Positions 6,701 to 11,992 of a stretch of 11,992 bases of DNA are shown here, piece by piece. Source of the stretch: Deltaproteobacteria bacterium RBG_16_54_11 (GTDB lineage: Bacteria; Desulfobacterota; B13-G15; RBG-16-54-18). Every line of letters starts with the position of its first letter. Position 1 is the stretch's first letter. The notes below the pieces were generated by a model, which saw only the letters and a list, made by a program, of their open reading frames with translations, searched no databases and had not been told where the DNA came from. A program made the position numbers and the translations under genes. The DNA lies in NCBI GenBank assembly GCA_001797905.1, contig MGQS01000084.1:676-12667 (forward strand), in the 5' to 3' direction.

Positions 6701-6802
6701 AAGAATTCCCCCTTGTATCTCCTGTTGGAAAGACACCACTTAATGGCATGGTATGAGGAGGCCAAGGCAAAGAATGGAGGGGCCCAGACCGCCTTTGGGT
6801 AA
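3773..6802 (+). CDS. Large helical protein with a class III cyclase-like domain split by a coiled coil
   Basis: A 1009-residue soluble protein; I do not recognise the family as a whole. Residues 1-395 are mostly helical, with no motif I can name. Residues 485-545 match the first half of a class III nucleotidyl cyclase domain: HLFMDLRGFT (metal Asp493) and LNNLVGDAF (metal Asp542). About 200 very charged, coiled-coil residues (546-743) follow where the family normally has about 40. The second half then resumes: GVEYGLFISYGDAA (745 on) and FWGKMSVAIAEKLNEAARGTG (767-787). In this alignment the transition-state Asn/Arg (VNxAxRL) become Ala774 and Lys778, and the base-selecting Lys/Glu becomes Asn538, so cyclase activity is doubtful. 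The remainder (800-1009) is helical. The TTG start has GGGGAGG eight bases upstream; ATG at 3788 is an alternative. An A6G9 tract lies before Met407. Confidence 0.85.
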   Translation: MSEREMKSITSRLKLLTEISHFCQHQKIDPQIYLRLRIERLPFKLGEGREKVPFLVDREVAETVSSSVQHLVDLLKKRNERETRTPLHAFMPLSAPKRPKDIMERYLCTRDLSARPLEKRIAEDAIYHNPDLDAGIVEGWFLQYKDPGRLIWAIKRLYLKAIEEEIKEDKPTDIAYLIHLCLIAYLRKVKETLKKVTIKRFSYERLEQAVGQMLYSSLKEIQTEVFSEMRYKDLTVDISRLEQLIRGSTNPLTFIAIKPSLFKNDLNPYHLDQEGFDLMQTLAHAIDIDFQNIDESLKALLNRAKRNKRLREKLIELWSINRIRTAVFNYLKEYEDYNGGKDLWLFHLVQSNKAIQSILTREDAGRKFEDDLNKLITETSRSPDKEKAQRVIGIENAFKSQKRGGAMKRLFFSSREEEQLREVIEGFLLYQLDELWSAVIDESLQYLDDRKALKSRDELEDEYEGGRIYRLATDTRPILRDLTIKKEGHLFMDLRGFTRRMCIAKEITMADFMLKDFFLPVLDVAKKYYTDQGVKLNNLVGDAFSFSGRIHSLVSLSQELREIFDRCTEQIQEREGLACAGDDALAIGERYRHERRAILEERKGIEKSIEGIERELKFKEFLNPAQMIKAQEEDFNAQFDLYQAQINNLPQQIEREGDLEKKKKLVALQENLLMLKEGIGEQQRELAESIGSIGHDDLNDIFRRICAEEREELERLRRLLKESYDRESELNRAYEMEMAVKKDTGVEYGLFISYGDAAETIAFEDPFWGKMSVAIAEKLNEAARGTGRNPDIRRKLDLLLRNARRARGNPALTYPFSVFIDKSYGLSLRSDLSAMVERILQSRDEETARAVMKTASALFMSDIEKGMRGSGDDGWETLTYFNDIYNLGEAMSGEALQAYLREISPYRHHFDKMVKVNDLHTEIQQRFFFPSPELKFFICVERANDQLHFDLLRHVGELVFRGFELHQATAVYEIVRKNSPLYLLLERHHLMAWYEEAKAKNGGAQTAFG
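4974..4994 (+). other. A6G9 homopolymer run followed by ATGA inside the 1009-residue gene
   Basis: Six A (4974-4979), nine G (4980-4988), then CG and ATGA (4991-4994). As written the frame continues through GCG ATG AAA. With one G fewer, the upstream frame would read CGA TGA and end, with that TGA overlapping the ATG of codon 407. The G run could also act as a ribosome binding site for that ATG. It is thus a plausible site of slippage, phase variation or sequencing error. Confidence 0.6.
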
Positions 6803-6811
6803 AACCCTCTG

Positions 6812-7075
6812 CTACTCCTCGATCATCGGGCAGGGGCGATCTTCTTCCCGGACAAAAAAGACAAAGGCCATCGCTGGTCTCTTGGATGCATCTCTCATAA
6901 CAAAGTTGATGCTGTCGAATGCCCATCCCTGCTGCACCCATTGGTTGAGGATCCGCTCTAAGACCTCATCGGTCACAATGCTCGTCTCCACAACCTTGTA
7001 GATCAACTGCATCCCCCTGCTAAGAGACACTGTTAGCCGATCCGTGCCTTCATCGCGCGGCAAGGAACGGGGCAT
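6812..7075 (-). CDS. DUF4177-like small protein
   Basis: 87 residues. The part from about 22 on (MQLIYKVVET, then LNQWVQQGWAFDSINFVM, then AFVFFVRE) follows the DUF4177 pattern of a short beta-strand protein with a central GW motif; its function is unknown. The longer start at 7075 is preferred because AAGGGGG stands four bases before it, whereas the ATG at 7012 has its G run directly abutting. It lies nine bases after the heptose adenylyltransferase gene as last gene of the M18 operon. It ends convergently nine bases from the stop of the 1009-residue gene. Confidence 0.7.
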   Translation of the reverse strand: MPRSLPRDEGTDRLTVSLSRGMQLIYKVVETSIVTDEVLERILNQWVQQGWAFDSINFVMRDASKRPAMAFVFFVREEDRPCPMIEE

Positions 7076-7084
7076 AAGACCCCC

Positions 7085-7564
7085 TTATGACGAATACCGC
7101 TGGAGGATGGTCTCGATAATGCCGGAGGTCGAAACCCCCTCGACATAGGGCACGACGATTGTCTGCTCCACCAATTCCCTGCCCACCACCTCTTGTTGAT
7201 CCCAATCACCCCCCTTGACCAAGACATGGGGGCGCAGGTACGAGATGACGGCGAAGGGATCGGGTTCGTCAAAGGGCACCACGTAGTCGACGGCTTCCAG
7301 GGCGGCAAGGACCGTCATCCGCCCTTCTTGCGGGACGATGGGCTTGTTCGCACCCTTGATCTCCTTGACCGATGAGTCCGTATTCACCCCCACGATTAGG
7401 CAATCCCCCTTCCGGCGCGCCTCTTCGAGATAGAACACGTGGCCCTGGTGCAGGAGGTCGAAACAGCCATTGGTAAAGACGATGCGCTTCCCCTGCTCTT
7501 TCAACCCTTCGATGATAGGCCGCAGTTCCTCCCGCCCCTTGATCTTTGCTCGGCAGGACCGCAT
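7085..7564 (-). CDS. rfaE2: D-glycero-beta-D-manno-heptose 1-phosphate adenylyltransferase
   Basis: 159 residues, a stand-alone version of the C-terminal half of HldE/RfaE. It transfers AMP from ATP to heptose 1-phosphate, giving ADP-heptose for the lipopolysaccharide inner core in the cytoplasm. The nucleotidyltransferase signature is complete: VFTNGCFDLLHQGH (HxGH at 39-42), VGVNTDSSVK (58-67), VLVKGGDWD (114-122) and VSTSGIIE (144-151). The ATG directly follows the stop of the aminopeptidase gene (TAG-ATG), with GAGGAGGGA inside that gene's end as ribosome binding site, so the two are translationally coupled. A separate heptokinase (HldA/RfaE1) would be needed elsewhere. A GT9-type gene near the right edge fits the same pathway. 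Confidence 0.95.
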   Translation of the reverse strand: MRSCRAKIKGREELRPIIEGLKEQGKRIVFTNGCFDLLHQGHVFYLEEARRKGDCLIVGVNTDSSVKEIKGANKPIVPQEGRMTVLAALEAVDYVVPFDEPDPFAVISYLRPHVLVKGGDWDQQEVVGRELVEQTIVVPYVEGVSTSGIIETILQRYSS

Positions 7565-8980
7565 CTATCCCTCCTCGAGGAAGGCCCGGTAAGCGCGAAA
7601 GGTCTCATAGATGTCCCCTTTGCTGGCCACCTCAAAGGGGGAGTGCATGCTCAGCATCGGGGTGCCGCAGTCTATGATGTCCATGCCGTAGAGGGCGAGG
7701 TATTTGGCTACTGTCCCGCCGCCGCCTTCATCGACCTTGCCGAGCTCCCCCATCTGCCAGGTGATACCCTTCCGGTTGAATAATTCCCTGATCTCCCCCA
7801 CGTATTCGGCGCTGGCGTCGCTCGAAAAATATTTCCCCCCGGCGCCGGTGAATTTGCTCAGGCATACCCCGTAGCCGATCTTCGCGTTGTTCTGGGCTTC
7901 ATGGACGTCCTTGTAGTTGGGATCTATCCCCGCCGTCCCGTCGGCGGAAATGGCCTTGGCATTAAAGAGGATCTCCTTCATGAGTACGTCGCTCGGCTCC
8001 TTGCCTGCGGCACGCAGGATATCCGCGGTAAAGAGCTCCAGGAAGCGCGACTTGGCGCCCGTGTTCCCCTCGCTGCCGACCTCCTCTTTGTCGAGAAACA
8101 GGGCCATGGTGGTAAAGGGAGGAGCATCGACCCCCTCCATCGCCTTCAAGGAGGCGTAGGAGCAGACCCGGTCGTCCTGCCCGTAGGAGGCCACAAAGGC
8201 GCGATCGAACCCCACATCCCTTGCCTTACTGGCGGGCACCAGCTCGAGCTCGGCGCTCAAGAAGTCCTCCTCCACAATGCCATACTGCTCGTGGAGGAGT
8301 TCCAGAATCCTGAGCTTCACCCGCTCCTTGGCCTCCCGGTCGGCAAAGGGAAGATGGCCCGCCAGGATGGTAAGCTTTTCCGCCTCGATGGCCTCCTTCA
8401 GCTTCTTCTCCTCCTGGGCCTTTCTGGAGAGGTGAGGCAACAAGTCGCAGATGGTGAATACCGGATCGCCCTCGCGCTCCCCAATTACGATCTTCACCTT
8501 CTTGCCGTCCGTCTTGACGATGATCCCATGCATGGCCAGGGGTTGTGCCACCCATTGGTATTTCTTGATGCCCCCGTAGTAGTGTGTCCTGAGCAGGACC
8601 ATGTCGAGCTCTTCGTACAGGGGGTTTTGTTTGAGGTCGAGCCTGGGGGAATCGACGTGGGAGACGATGATCCTGAGCCCTTTCTCAAGGGGTTGTTTAC
8701 CCACGGTGGCGAGGCCGATGCTCTTGTCCTTATTGAGACGGTATATCCTCTTATCTTTACCCTTCTGGGAGTAGGCGCAAAAACCCGCCTTCTGGGCCGA
8801 CTTGACGATCGCGTCCACCGCCTCCCGCTCGGTCTTGGCCTCGTCCAGAAACCCCTTATATCCCTCGGCAAAGGCAAAGGCCTGCTTGACCTGGGCCTCA
8901 TCATATCTATCCCATACCAGTTTCCCCGTCAGTTTGACCCGCTCCTCCAACGATTTGGTTTTTTCGTTCTCTTTGCCCAT
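7565..8980 (-). CDS. M18 family zinc aminopeptidase
   Basis: 471 residues, the usual length for the bacterial aminopeptidase 1 / LAP4 branch (COG1362). These cytosolic dizinc enzymes remove N-terminal residues from peptides. Metal and catalytic motifs are all present: SHVDSPRLDLK (H108, D110), YGQDDR (266-271, bridging Asp), LDKEEVGSEGNTGA (E299/E300), ISADGTAGIDPNY (D347) and MLSMHSPFE (H446). The eukaryotic DMxHAxHPN form is replaced by DGTAGIDPN, as is usual in this bacterial branch, so preference for acidic N-terminal residues should not be assumed. The ATG has AGGAGG seven bases upstream and a promoter at 9011-9039. It is the first gene of an operon with the heptose adenylyltransferase. 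Confidence 0.93.
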   Translation of the reverse strand: MGKENEKTKSLEERVKLTGKLVWDRYDEAQVKQAFAFAEGYKGFLDEAKTEREAVDAIVKSAQKAGFCAYSQKGKDKRIYRLNKDKSIGLATVGKQPLEKGLRIIVSHVDSPRLDLKQNPLYEELDMVLLRTHYYGGIKKYQWVAQPLAMHGIIVKTDGKKVKIVIGEREGDPVFTICDLLPHLSRKAQEEKKLKEAIEAEKLTILAGHLPFADREAKERVKLRILELLHEQYGIVEEDFLSAELELVPASKARDVGFDRAFVASYGQDDRVCSYASLKAMEGVDAPPFTTMALFLDKEEVGSEGNTGAKSRFLELFTADILRAAGKEPSDVLMKEILFNAKAISADGTAGIDPNYKDVHEAQNNAKIGYGVCLSKFTGAGGKYFSSDASAEYVGEIRELFNRKGITWQMGELGKVDEGGGGTVAKYLALYGMDIIDCGTPMLSMHSPFEVASKGDIYETFRAYRAFLEEG

Positions 8981-9010
8981 GCATGCTCCTCCTGTGCTAA
9001 ACTATTAAAC

Positions 9011-9039
9011 AAAATAACAAATTTTATGTGGGGAGTCAA
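9011..9039 (-). promoter_or_regulatory. Sigma-70 type promoter of the M18 operon
   Basis: On the minus strand TTGACT (9039-9034), a 17-base spacer and TATTTT (9016-9011) lie about 30 bases before the ATG at 8980. The box overlaps the longest possible 5' end of the divergent kinase-like gene, which favours a later start for that gene. Confidence 0.5.
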
Positions 9040-9105
9040 GATAGGGCGATCCTCCCCTGCCCAGGGCATTGCCAGCGCTTGATTCCCGAGAAGCTTTCTA
9101 CTACC

Positions 9106-10170
9106 ATGCTTCGCGATGCGGATATATCTCTGTTCAACACCGTTACCGGTTCAAAGGACCCCGGGGCAGAGGCGCTGATGCAGAAGGTGGATCTCCCGAT
9201 CCCTGAAGCATGGTCTCTGCTCTTTCGAGAGATAGCCGCCTGCCCTGGTTGCGTCTTTATGCTCGGGGCCTCCGACACCGGCAAGAGCACCCTTGCCCGC
9301 TTCCTCTGCTCCCAATCCATAGAGGCGGGCTTCAGGACTGCCTTTCTCGATGCAGACCCGGGCCAGTCCATCATCGGCCCCCCCACCACCTTGGGTATGC
9401 TTCTTCCTTCTGCGCCTCCTCAAACAACGGAGCGATTGGGGTGGGACTACCTTTATTTCATCGGGGCAACCTCTCCTGCCAATCACCTCCCGGCAACTGC
9501 CGCAGGGGTGGTGAAATTGATGCGCAAGGCCGAAGAACAGGGTGCCCGGATGGTGGTGGTGGATACGACGGGCCTCGTGACAGGGGCCACAGGGTTCGAG
9601 CTGAAGTTCCATAAGATAGAGCTTTTGCACCCCCAGCACATCGTTGCTATCCAAAGGGCCGGCGAGGTGGAGCACATCCTCACGGCGGTTCAAGCAGGGA
9701 AGGGGATAAAGATCCATAGACTTTCACCCCTCCGGGAGGTAAACATCCGCTCCCCGGAGACCAGGCAAGCATACCGGCAGCAGCGGTTTCAGGAATATTT
9801 CCAGGGGTGCGCCTGCCGGCGCATCTCCCTCGATGCCGTGGCGTTTATCCTGCCGGAACCTTTCCTGGCGGCAGTGGAAGGGCAGTATGAGGGCCTTCAG
9901 GGGCACGTGCTGGGGCTCAACGATGCGGACTGTTTTACCAGAGGCCTGGGGATCTGGGCGGGTTTTGATCAACAGCGCAACCCGGAGCCGAAGCCGAAGC
10001 CGAAGGTGGCCCTTTGGCCAGTGGCCCTTTGGCCAGTGGCCCTTTGGCCAGTGACCCCTTGGTCAGAGCCGCCTTCGGGGTCAGAGGTCATGGTCAGGAC
10101 CCCCCTCAAGGACCTCTCTGATATCCGCTATCTGCTCCTGGGGGAGACTACATTCACCGTCATTGAGTAA
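9106..10170 (+). CDS. Clp1/Grc3-family polynucleotide 5'-hydroxyl-kinase-like P-loop protein
   Basis: Residues are numbered here from the earliest frame start, GTG 9028. Walker A is GASDTGKS (80-87). Then come FLDADPGQSIIGPPTTLG (107-123, the Clp1_P signature), DYLYFIGATSPANHLP (140-155), and Walker B VVVDTTGLVTGATGF (176-190) with FKxHxIELLxP-like spacing after it. Clp1 and Grc3 phosphorylate RNA 5' ends in eukaryotes and archaea; bacterial members are mostly uncharacterised. The C-terminal domain (240-380) is interrupted by a PKPKPK stretch and three VALWP repeats. The start is unclear: GTG 9028 overlaps the opposing promoter, ATG 9106 has a weak ribosome binding site, and ATG 9178 has AGAGG at five bases. 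I take 9106; conserved sequence begins after 9178. Confidence 0.85.
   Translation: MLRDADISLFNTVTGSKDPGAEALMQKVDLPIPEAWSLLFREIAACPGCVFMLGASDTGKSTLARFLCSQSIEAGFRTAFLDADPGQSIIGPPTTLGMLLPSAPPQTTERLGWDYLYFIGATSPANHLPATAAGVVKLMRKAEEQGARMVVVDTTGLVTGATGFELKFHKIELLHPQHIVAIQRAGEVEHILTAVQAGKGIKIHRLSPLREVNIRSPETRQAYRQQRFQEYFQGCACRRISLDAVAFILPEPFLAAVEGQYEGLQGHVLGLNDADCFTRGLGIWAGFDQQRNPEPKPKPKVALWPVALWPVALWPVTPWSEPPSGSEVMVRTPLKDLSDIRYLLLGETTFTVIE
9988..10065 (+). repeat. In-frame tandem repeats (3 x 6 bp, then 15-bp unit x 3.7)
   Basis: CCGAAG occurs three times (9988-10005). It is followed by three perfect copies of GTGGCCCTTTGGCCA (10006-10020, 10021-10035, 10036-10050) and a fourth copy with three changes (10051-10065). 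In frame they encode PKPKPK and VALWP x3 plus VTPWS in the Clp1-like protein. Each 15-bp unit contains the inverted repeat TGGCC-CTTT-GGCCA. The perfect copies imply recent expansion. Confidence 0.9.
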
Positions 10171-10229
10171 CTTATTGTTTTTAAAGGATTTTAATTATAA
10201 TTTAGGATTCGCCTCAGGGGATTTCTTAC

Positions 10230-10246
10230 TGCCTAAAGATTAGGCA
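10230..10246. repeat. Perfect 7-bp hairpin after the kinase-like gene
   Basis: TGCCTAA, loop AGA, TTAGGCA. It lies 60 bases after the kinase-like stop codon. No T run follows on either strand, so it is not a clear intrinsic terminator. It could be a protein-binding dyad. Confidence 0.5.
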
Positions 10247-10297
10247 ATGTGGTGATTGCATCGGAAACAGACACCCGATTGGCGTCAAAGGGGGGTA

Positions 10298-10331
10298 AAA
10301 TCCACAGGTTTTCCACATTTTTTGTGGAGAT
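10298..10331. promoter_or_regulatory. Cluster of TCCACA elements resembling DnaA boxes
   Basis: AAATCCACA (10298-10306) and TTTTCCACA (10309-10317) are direct repeats 11 bases apart, and TGTGGAGAT (10323-10331) is in inverted orientation. The second fits the relaxed DnaA-box form TTWTNCACA; the others differ by two bases from TTATCCACA. TCCACA-T5-TGTGGA also forms a 6-bp hairpin. The surrounding 10171-10378 is AT-rich and I see no gene in it. Confidence 0.35.
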
Positions 10332-10378
10332 TTACATATAAAGATAATGTACATAATGAATTTTATATGGTACATCTT

Positions 10379-10602
10379 GTAGCCGAGCGCTCCACCACCA
10401 CTACCCGCAGAGAGGAAGACCCAAGCACCCCGATCATCCTCAAACAAAGGAGCACGGTTCTCGACCTCGCCAAGGAGATCCACAAGGACTTCGTCGCCAA
10501 GTTCCAGTACGCCAGGATCTGGGGTTCGGGGAGGTTTGACGGCAGCGGGTGCAGCGAGACTATATCCTCCGGGATGGCGATATCATTGAACTACATATGT
10601 GA
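10379..10602 (+). pseudogene. Frameshifted C-terminal TGS-domain remnant of a DRG/Obg-like GTPase
   Basis: The reading frame gives STPIILKQRSTVLDLAKEI, then HKDFVAKFQYARIWGSGRFD, matching the C-terminal TGS domain of the DRG/Obg-like GTPase family (usual form PxxLxxGsTVxDlaxxIHkDF ... yARvWG). Near 10541-10543 one G seems lost. In the shifted frame the domain ends properly with ILRDGDIIELHM and TGA at 10600-10602. Restoring the G gives RFDGQRVQRDYILRDGD. The original frame instead runs on to TAA at 10616-10618. No GTPase domain precedes it, as the DNA upstream of 10379 is unrelated AT-rich sequence, so this is a truncated and frameshifted fragment. Confidence 0.75.
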
Positions 10603-10673
10603 TGAAATCAAAAAATAAGCCTTTTGGCTTTTACTCCAATCCCCCACCTATTGGATAAAAATATAAAGGAGGG

Positions 10674-10720
10674 GATGTCGCAACGCGACAGACGGCGATA
10701 TCATCGAGCTGCATATGTGA
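10674..10720 (+). pseudogene. Second copy of the TGS-domain 3' end
   Basis: The last 27 bases (10694-10720) match 10576-10602 at 24 positions and again encode GDIIELHM plus TGA. All three differences are at third codon positions (ATT/ATC, GAA/GAG, CTA/CTG). Just before it a stretch like the preceding QRD codons is joined with about ten bases missing. It is therefore a separate, diverged copy of the same gene end, not a recent duplication. Confidence 0.65.
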
Positions 10721-10750
10721 GGCGGGAACAAAGAGAAGAAGGTTTTTTGT

Positions 10751-11248
10751 TTAAGGAAACAACTGATCAAGCGCTGCCTTTGCCTCAGCAATGACACGGG
10801 CAGAAATCCATAGGGTCGAATTTTTTAGCCGGTCTAAAATAGCATCAGCCTCGCTACGCTTTAAATGGCCCGTTGCGGCTGCCCACAGCACAATACCTAA
10901 AGAGCCGTGTACTTCTAATCCCAGAGACTGACCGAGCAAACGTGCTGCCGCATCATCGGTCAATAGCCAGTCTGGCTTGAGGTATCGTGCAAGGGCAATG
11001 GCCTCCGCCTCTCCCGGATCAAGCATCCCAACTTGCTGCCAAGCAATGGCTTCGGTTGCATAAGGTTGCGTGATAGCTTTCACCTCTATCCAAGCAGGTC
11101 TTTCACTCATCCACAGTGTTTCGTGCTGAGCCATTTCCGCATCAACGGCCTTAGGAATATAGATCGTACCGGCCACTGCTAACAAGTCAAAGGCCTCTGC
11201 CTCCGTCAGATGTAGCAGAGGACCTGTATCTGAAACAATACGCCTCAC
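10751..11248 (-). CDS. DUF3368-type PIN-domain toxin (VapC-like ribonuclease)
   Basis: 165 residues of the PIN-nuclease DUF3368 group (COG2405). Acidic metal-binding positions are D7 in VSDTGPLLHL, E80/E82 in LDPGEAEAIALA and D98/D99 in LLTDDAAARLLG, followed by LEVHGSLGIVLWAA, typical of the group. Such proteins act as the RNase toxins of type II toxin-antitoxin pairs; the RNA target cannot be read here. The ATG overlaps the end of the antitoxin gene by four bases, the usual coupling. The pair borders decayed GTPase fragments, consistent with an accessory site. Confidence 0.88.
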   Translation of the reverse strand: MRRIVSDTGPLLHLTEAEAFDLLAVAGTIYIPKAVDAEMAQHETLWMSERPAWIEVKAITQPYATEAIAWQQVGMLDPGEAEAIALARYLKPDWLLTDDAAARLLGQSLGLEVHGSLGIVLWAAATGHLKRSEADAILDRLKNSTLWISARVIAEAKAALDQLFP

Positions 11249-11448
11249 TTTTTCGCCGTTTTCTGTTGAATGGCCCAGGCGATGTCCTCGCGTTGAAAAC
11301 GCTCCAGCAACTCAAACCGATATCGGTGGATGAAATCACCGAGGGCCACCCGGACAACCTCATCCTGGTTCTGGAACCATCCTTTTTTAACCAATATATC
11401 GAGTTCTGCTGCTAACTTGTCCGGTAGCTCCACACGTACTGATTTCAT
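11245..11448 (-). CDS. Ribbon-helix-helix antitoxin
   Basis: 67 residues. The N-terminal strand KSVRVELPDKLAAELD, a helix, GWFQNQDEVVRVALGDFI and a charged C-terminal tail fit a CopG/ParD-like ribbon-helix-helix DNA-binding protein. The tail would wrap and neutralise the PIN toxin encoded immediately downstream (four-base overlap). AGGAGGT (11463-11457) stands eight bases before the ATG. Such antitoxins usually repress their own promoter; an inverted repeat at 11520-11539 is a candidate operator. Confidence 0.87.
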   Translation of the reverse strand: MKSVRVELPDKLAAELDILVKKGWFQNQDEVVRVALGDFIHRYRFELLERFQREDIAWAIQQKTAKK

Positions 11449-11519
11449 AGCGTAGCACCTCCTGATACGGGCAACCTTGCACGCTCAATTTAATTTACCA
11501 TCTTTCAGATCAATCAGTC

Positions 11520-11539
11520 CATTGAATATTACTTCAATG
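11520..11539. promoter_or_regulatory. Inverted repeat, candidate operator of the toxin-antitoxin pair
   Basis: CATTGAA, six bases, TTCAATG: a perfect 7-bp dyad about 70 bases upstream of the antitoxin ATG. No clear promoter hexamers for the antitoxin could be assigned, so the operator role rests on position only. Confidence 0.35.
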
Positions 11540-11603
11540 AATCCGGTATGTTTACCATTATTGAGGGACGACAAGCAATATCTAAACGGCTGCCTGGCAA
11601 CCC

Positions 11604-11642
11604 CAATCTAGATTGACATACCTCCAGGGACTATCCTATACT
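11604..11642 (+). promoter_or_regulatory. Strong promoter with overlapping palindrome before the GT9 gene
   Basis: TTGACA (11613-11618), an 18-base spacer and TATACT (11637-11642) form a near-consensus sigma-70 promoter, with a start point near 11649. The perfect 12-bp palindrome CAATCTAGATTG (11604-11615) overlaps the first half of the -35 box. It is therefore placed to let a bound repressor block polymerase. Confidence 0.65.
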
Positions 11643-11682
11643 TTTCTCAAAGAAATAAGGCATTTGCGGAAAACGGGGGCGT

Positions 11683-11992
11683 ATGACACGAGAGGAGCTG
11701 CGCAACATGGCCGGGGGGCTTGACAGCAAAATCCTCGTCTGCCACCAGGGGGCCTTGGGTGATCTCATCCTCACCCTGCCGGCTATCAAGGCCCTGCGGG
11801 ATGCCCTGCAGCCGGCGTGGCTGGAGATGATGGGGCACCCGTGGACCCTTGCCCTGGTCCATGGCCATCCCTATGCCGATGCCGTCATGGATATCAACAG
11901 GGCAGATATGGCCCCCTTGTTCCAGGAGCATGCACCCCTGCCCGCGACGATAACGGGGCATCTCGGCCAATTCGATGCCGCCTTCTGCTTTG
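11683..11992 (+). CDS. Glycosyltransferase family 9 (heptosyltransferase-like), 5' part only
   Basis: 103 codons up to the window edge. ILVCHQGALGDLILTLPAIK is the N-terminal signature of GT9 ADP-heptose:lipopolysaccharide heptosyltransferases (WaaC/WaaF/RfaF type), which add heptose to the lipopolysaccharide core at the cytoplasmic face of the inner membrane. It continues LRDALQPAWLEMMGHPWTLAL and HPYADAVMDIN as expected. The ATG at 11683 has GGGGGC just upstream; ATG at 11707, nine bases after GAGGAG, is an alternative. The catalytic C-terminal domain lies beyond the window, so the exact acceptor cannot be judged. The gene has its own promoter. Confidence 0.88.
   Translation, partial: MTREELRNMAGGLDSKILVCHQGALGDLILTLPAIKALRDALQPAWLEMMGHPWTLALVHGHPYADAVMDINRADMAPLFQEHAPLPATITGHLGQFDAAFCF

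Noticed and set aside
7901..9082. A 393-codon open frame on the plus strand
   Set aside because: It lies antisense to the M18 aminopeptidase, whose complete zinc-site motifs prove the minus-strand reading; the plus frame shows no family motif.
9988..10065. CRISPR-like array
   Set aside because: The units are directly abutting 15-bp copies without spacers and are in frame in a coding gene; no cas genes are present.
10283..10297. CAAAGGGGGGTAAAA as another copy of the DUF559-associated G-tract repeat
   Set aside because: Only one G6 tract is present and no second tract follows, so similarity to the 26-bp repeat is not convincing.
10616..10632. AAGCC-TTTT-GGCTT hairpin followed by TTTA as an intrinsic terminator
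   Set aside because: Only five base pairs and a very short T run; too weak to call.

Overview
The window looks like chromosomal DNA of a Gram-negative bacterium. It carries a heptose-1-phosphate adenylyltransferase and the start of a glycosyltransferase family 9 (heptosyltransferase-type) gene, both part of lipopolysaccharide heptose metabolism. Most genes are GC-rich, and two stretches (about 820-1170 and 10170-10380) are visibly AT-rich. The mix (LarB, TM1367-type cyclophilin-like protein, bacterial Clp1-like kinase, M18 aminopeptidase, G/C-tract repeats with a DUF559 gene) suggests a Desulfobacterota/deltaproteobacterium-like lineage. That placement is an inference from gene content only.

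Layout. 1-690 (-): ADP-ribosylglycohydrolase-type protein, cut by the window edge. 715-1206: cluster of paired C6/G6-tract repeats enclosing a DUF559 (Vsr-like) endonuclease gene, next to a decayed reading frame (1153-1404). 1489-1839 (+): small GGQ release-factor-like protein, convergent with a minus-strand operon larB > cyclophilin-like protein > three-helix membrane protein (3642 to 1834). A divergent promoter region (3643-3772) separates larB from a 1009-residue plus-strand protein. That protein's cyclase-like domain is interrupted by a long coiled coil, and the gene contains an A6G9 homopolymer at a possible stop/start junction. 6812-8980 (-): M18 aminopeptidase > rfaE2/hldE-type heptose adenylyltransferase > DUF4177-like protein, one tight operon. 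9106-10170 (+): Clp1/Grc3-like polynucleotide kinase-family P-loop protein with a 15-bp in-frame tandem repeat near its end. 10171-10750: AT-rich DNA with hairpins and DnaA-box-like sites, then two decayed copies of the C-terminal TGS domain of a DRG/Obg-like GTPase. 10751-11448 (-): DUF3368 PIN-domain toxin with a ribbon-helix-helix antitoxin. 11683-end (+): glycosyltransferase family 9, with a good sigma-70 promoter whose -35 box overlaps a 12-bp palindrome.

How it fits together. The heptose adenylyltransferase and the GT9 gene serve the same outer-membrane pathway but lie in separate transcription units. LarB would make the first intermediate of the nickel-pincer nucleotide cofactor; LarC, LarE and LarA are not in the window. 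The 1009-residue protein is the least understood and most interesting gene: its cyclase metal aspartates are kept, but its base-selecting and transition-state residues appear replaced. The flanking stretches (715-1206 and 10230-11448) look like accessory or decaying DNA.
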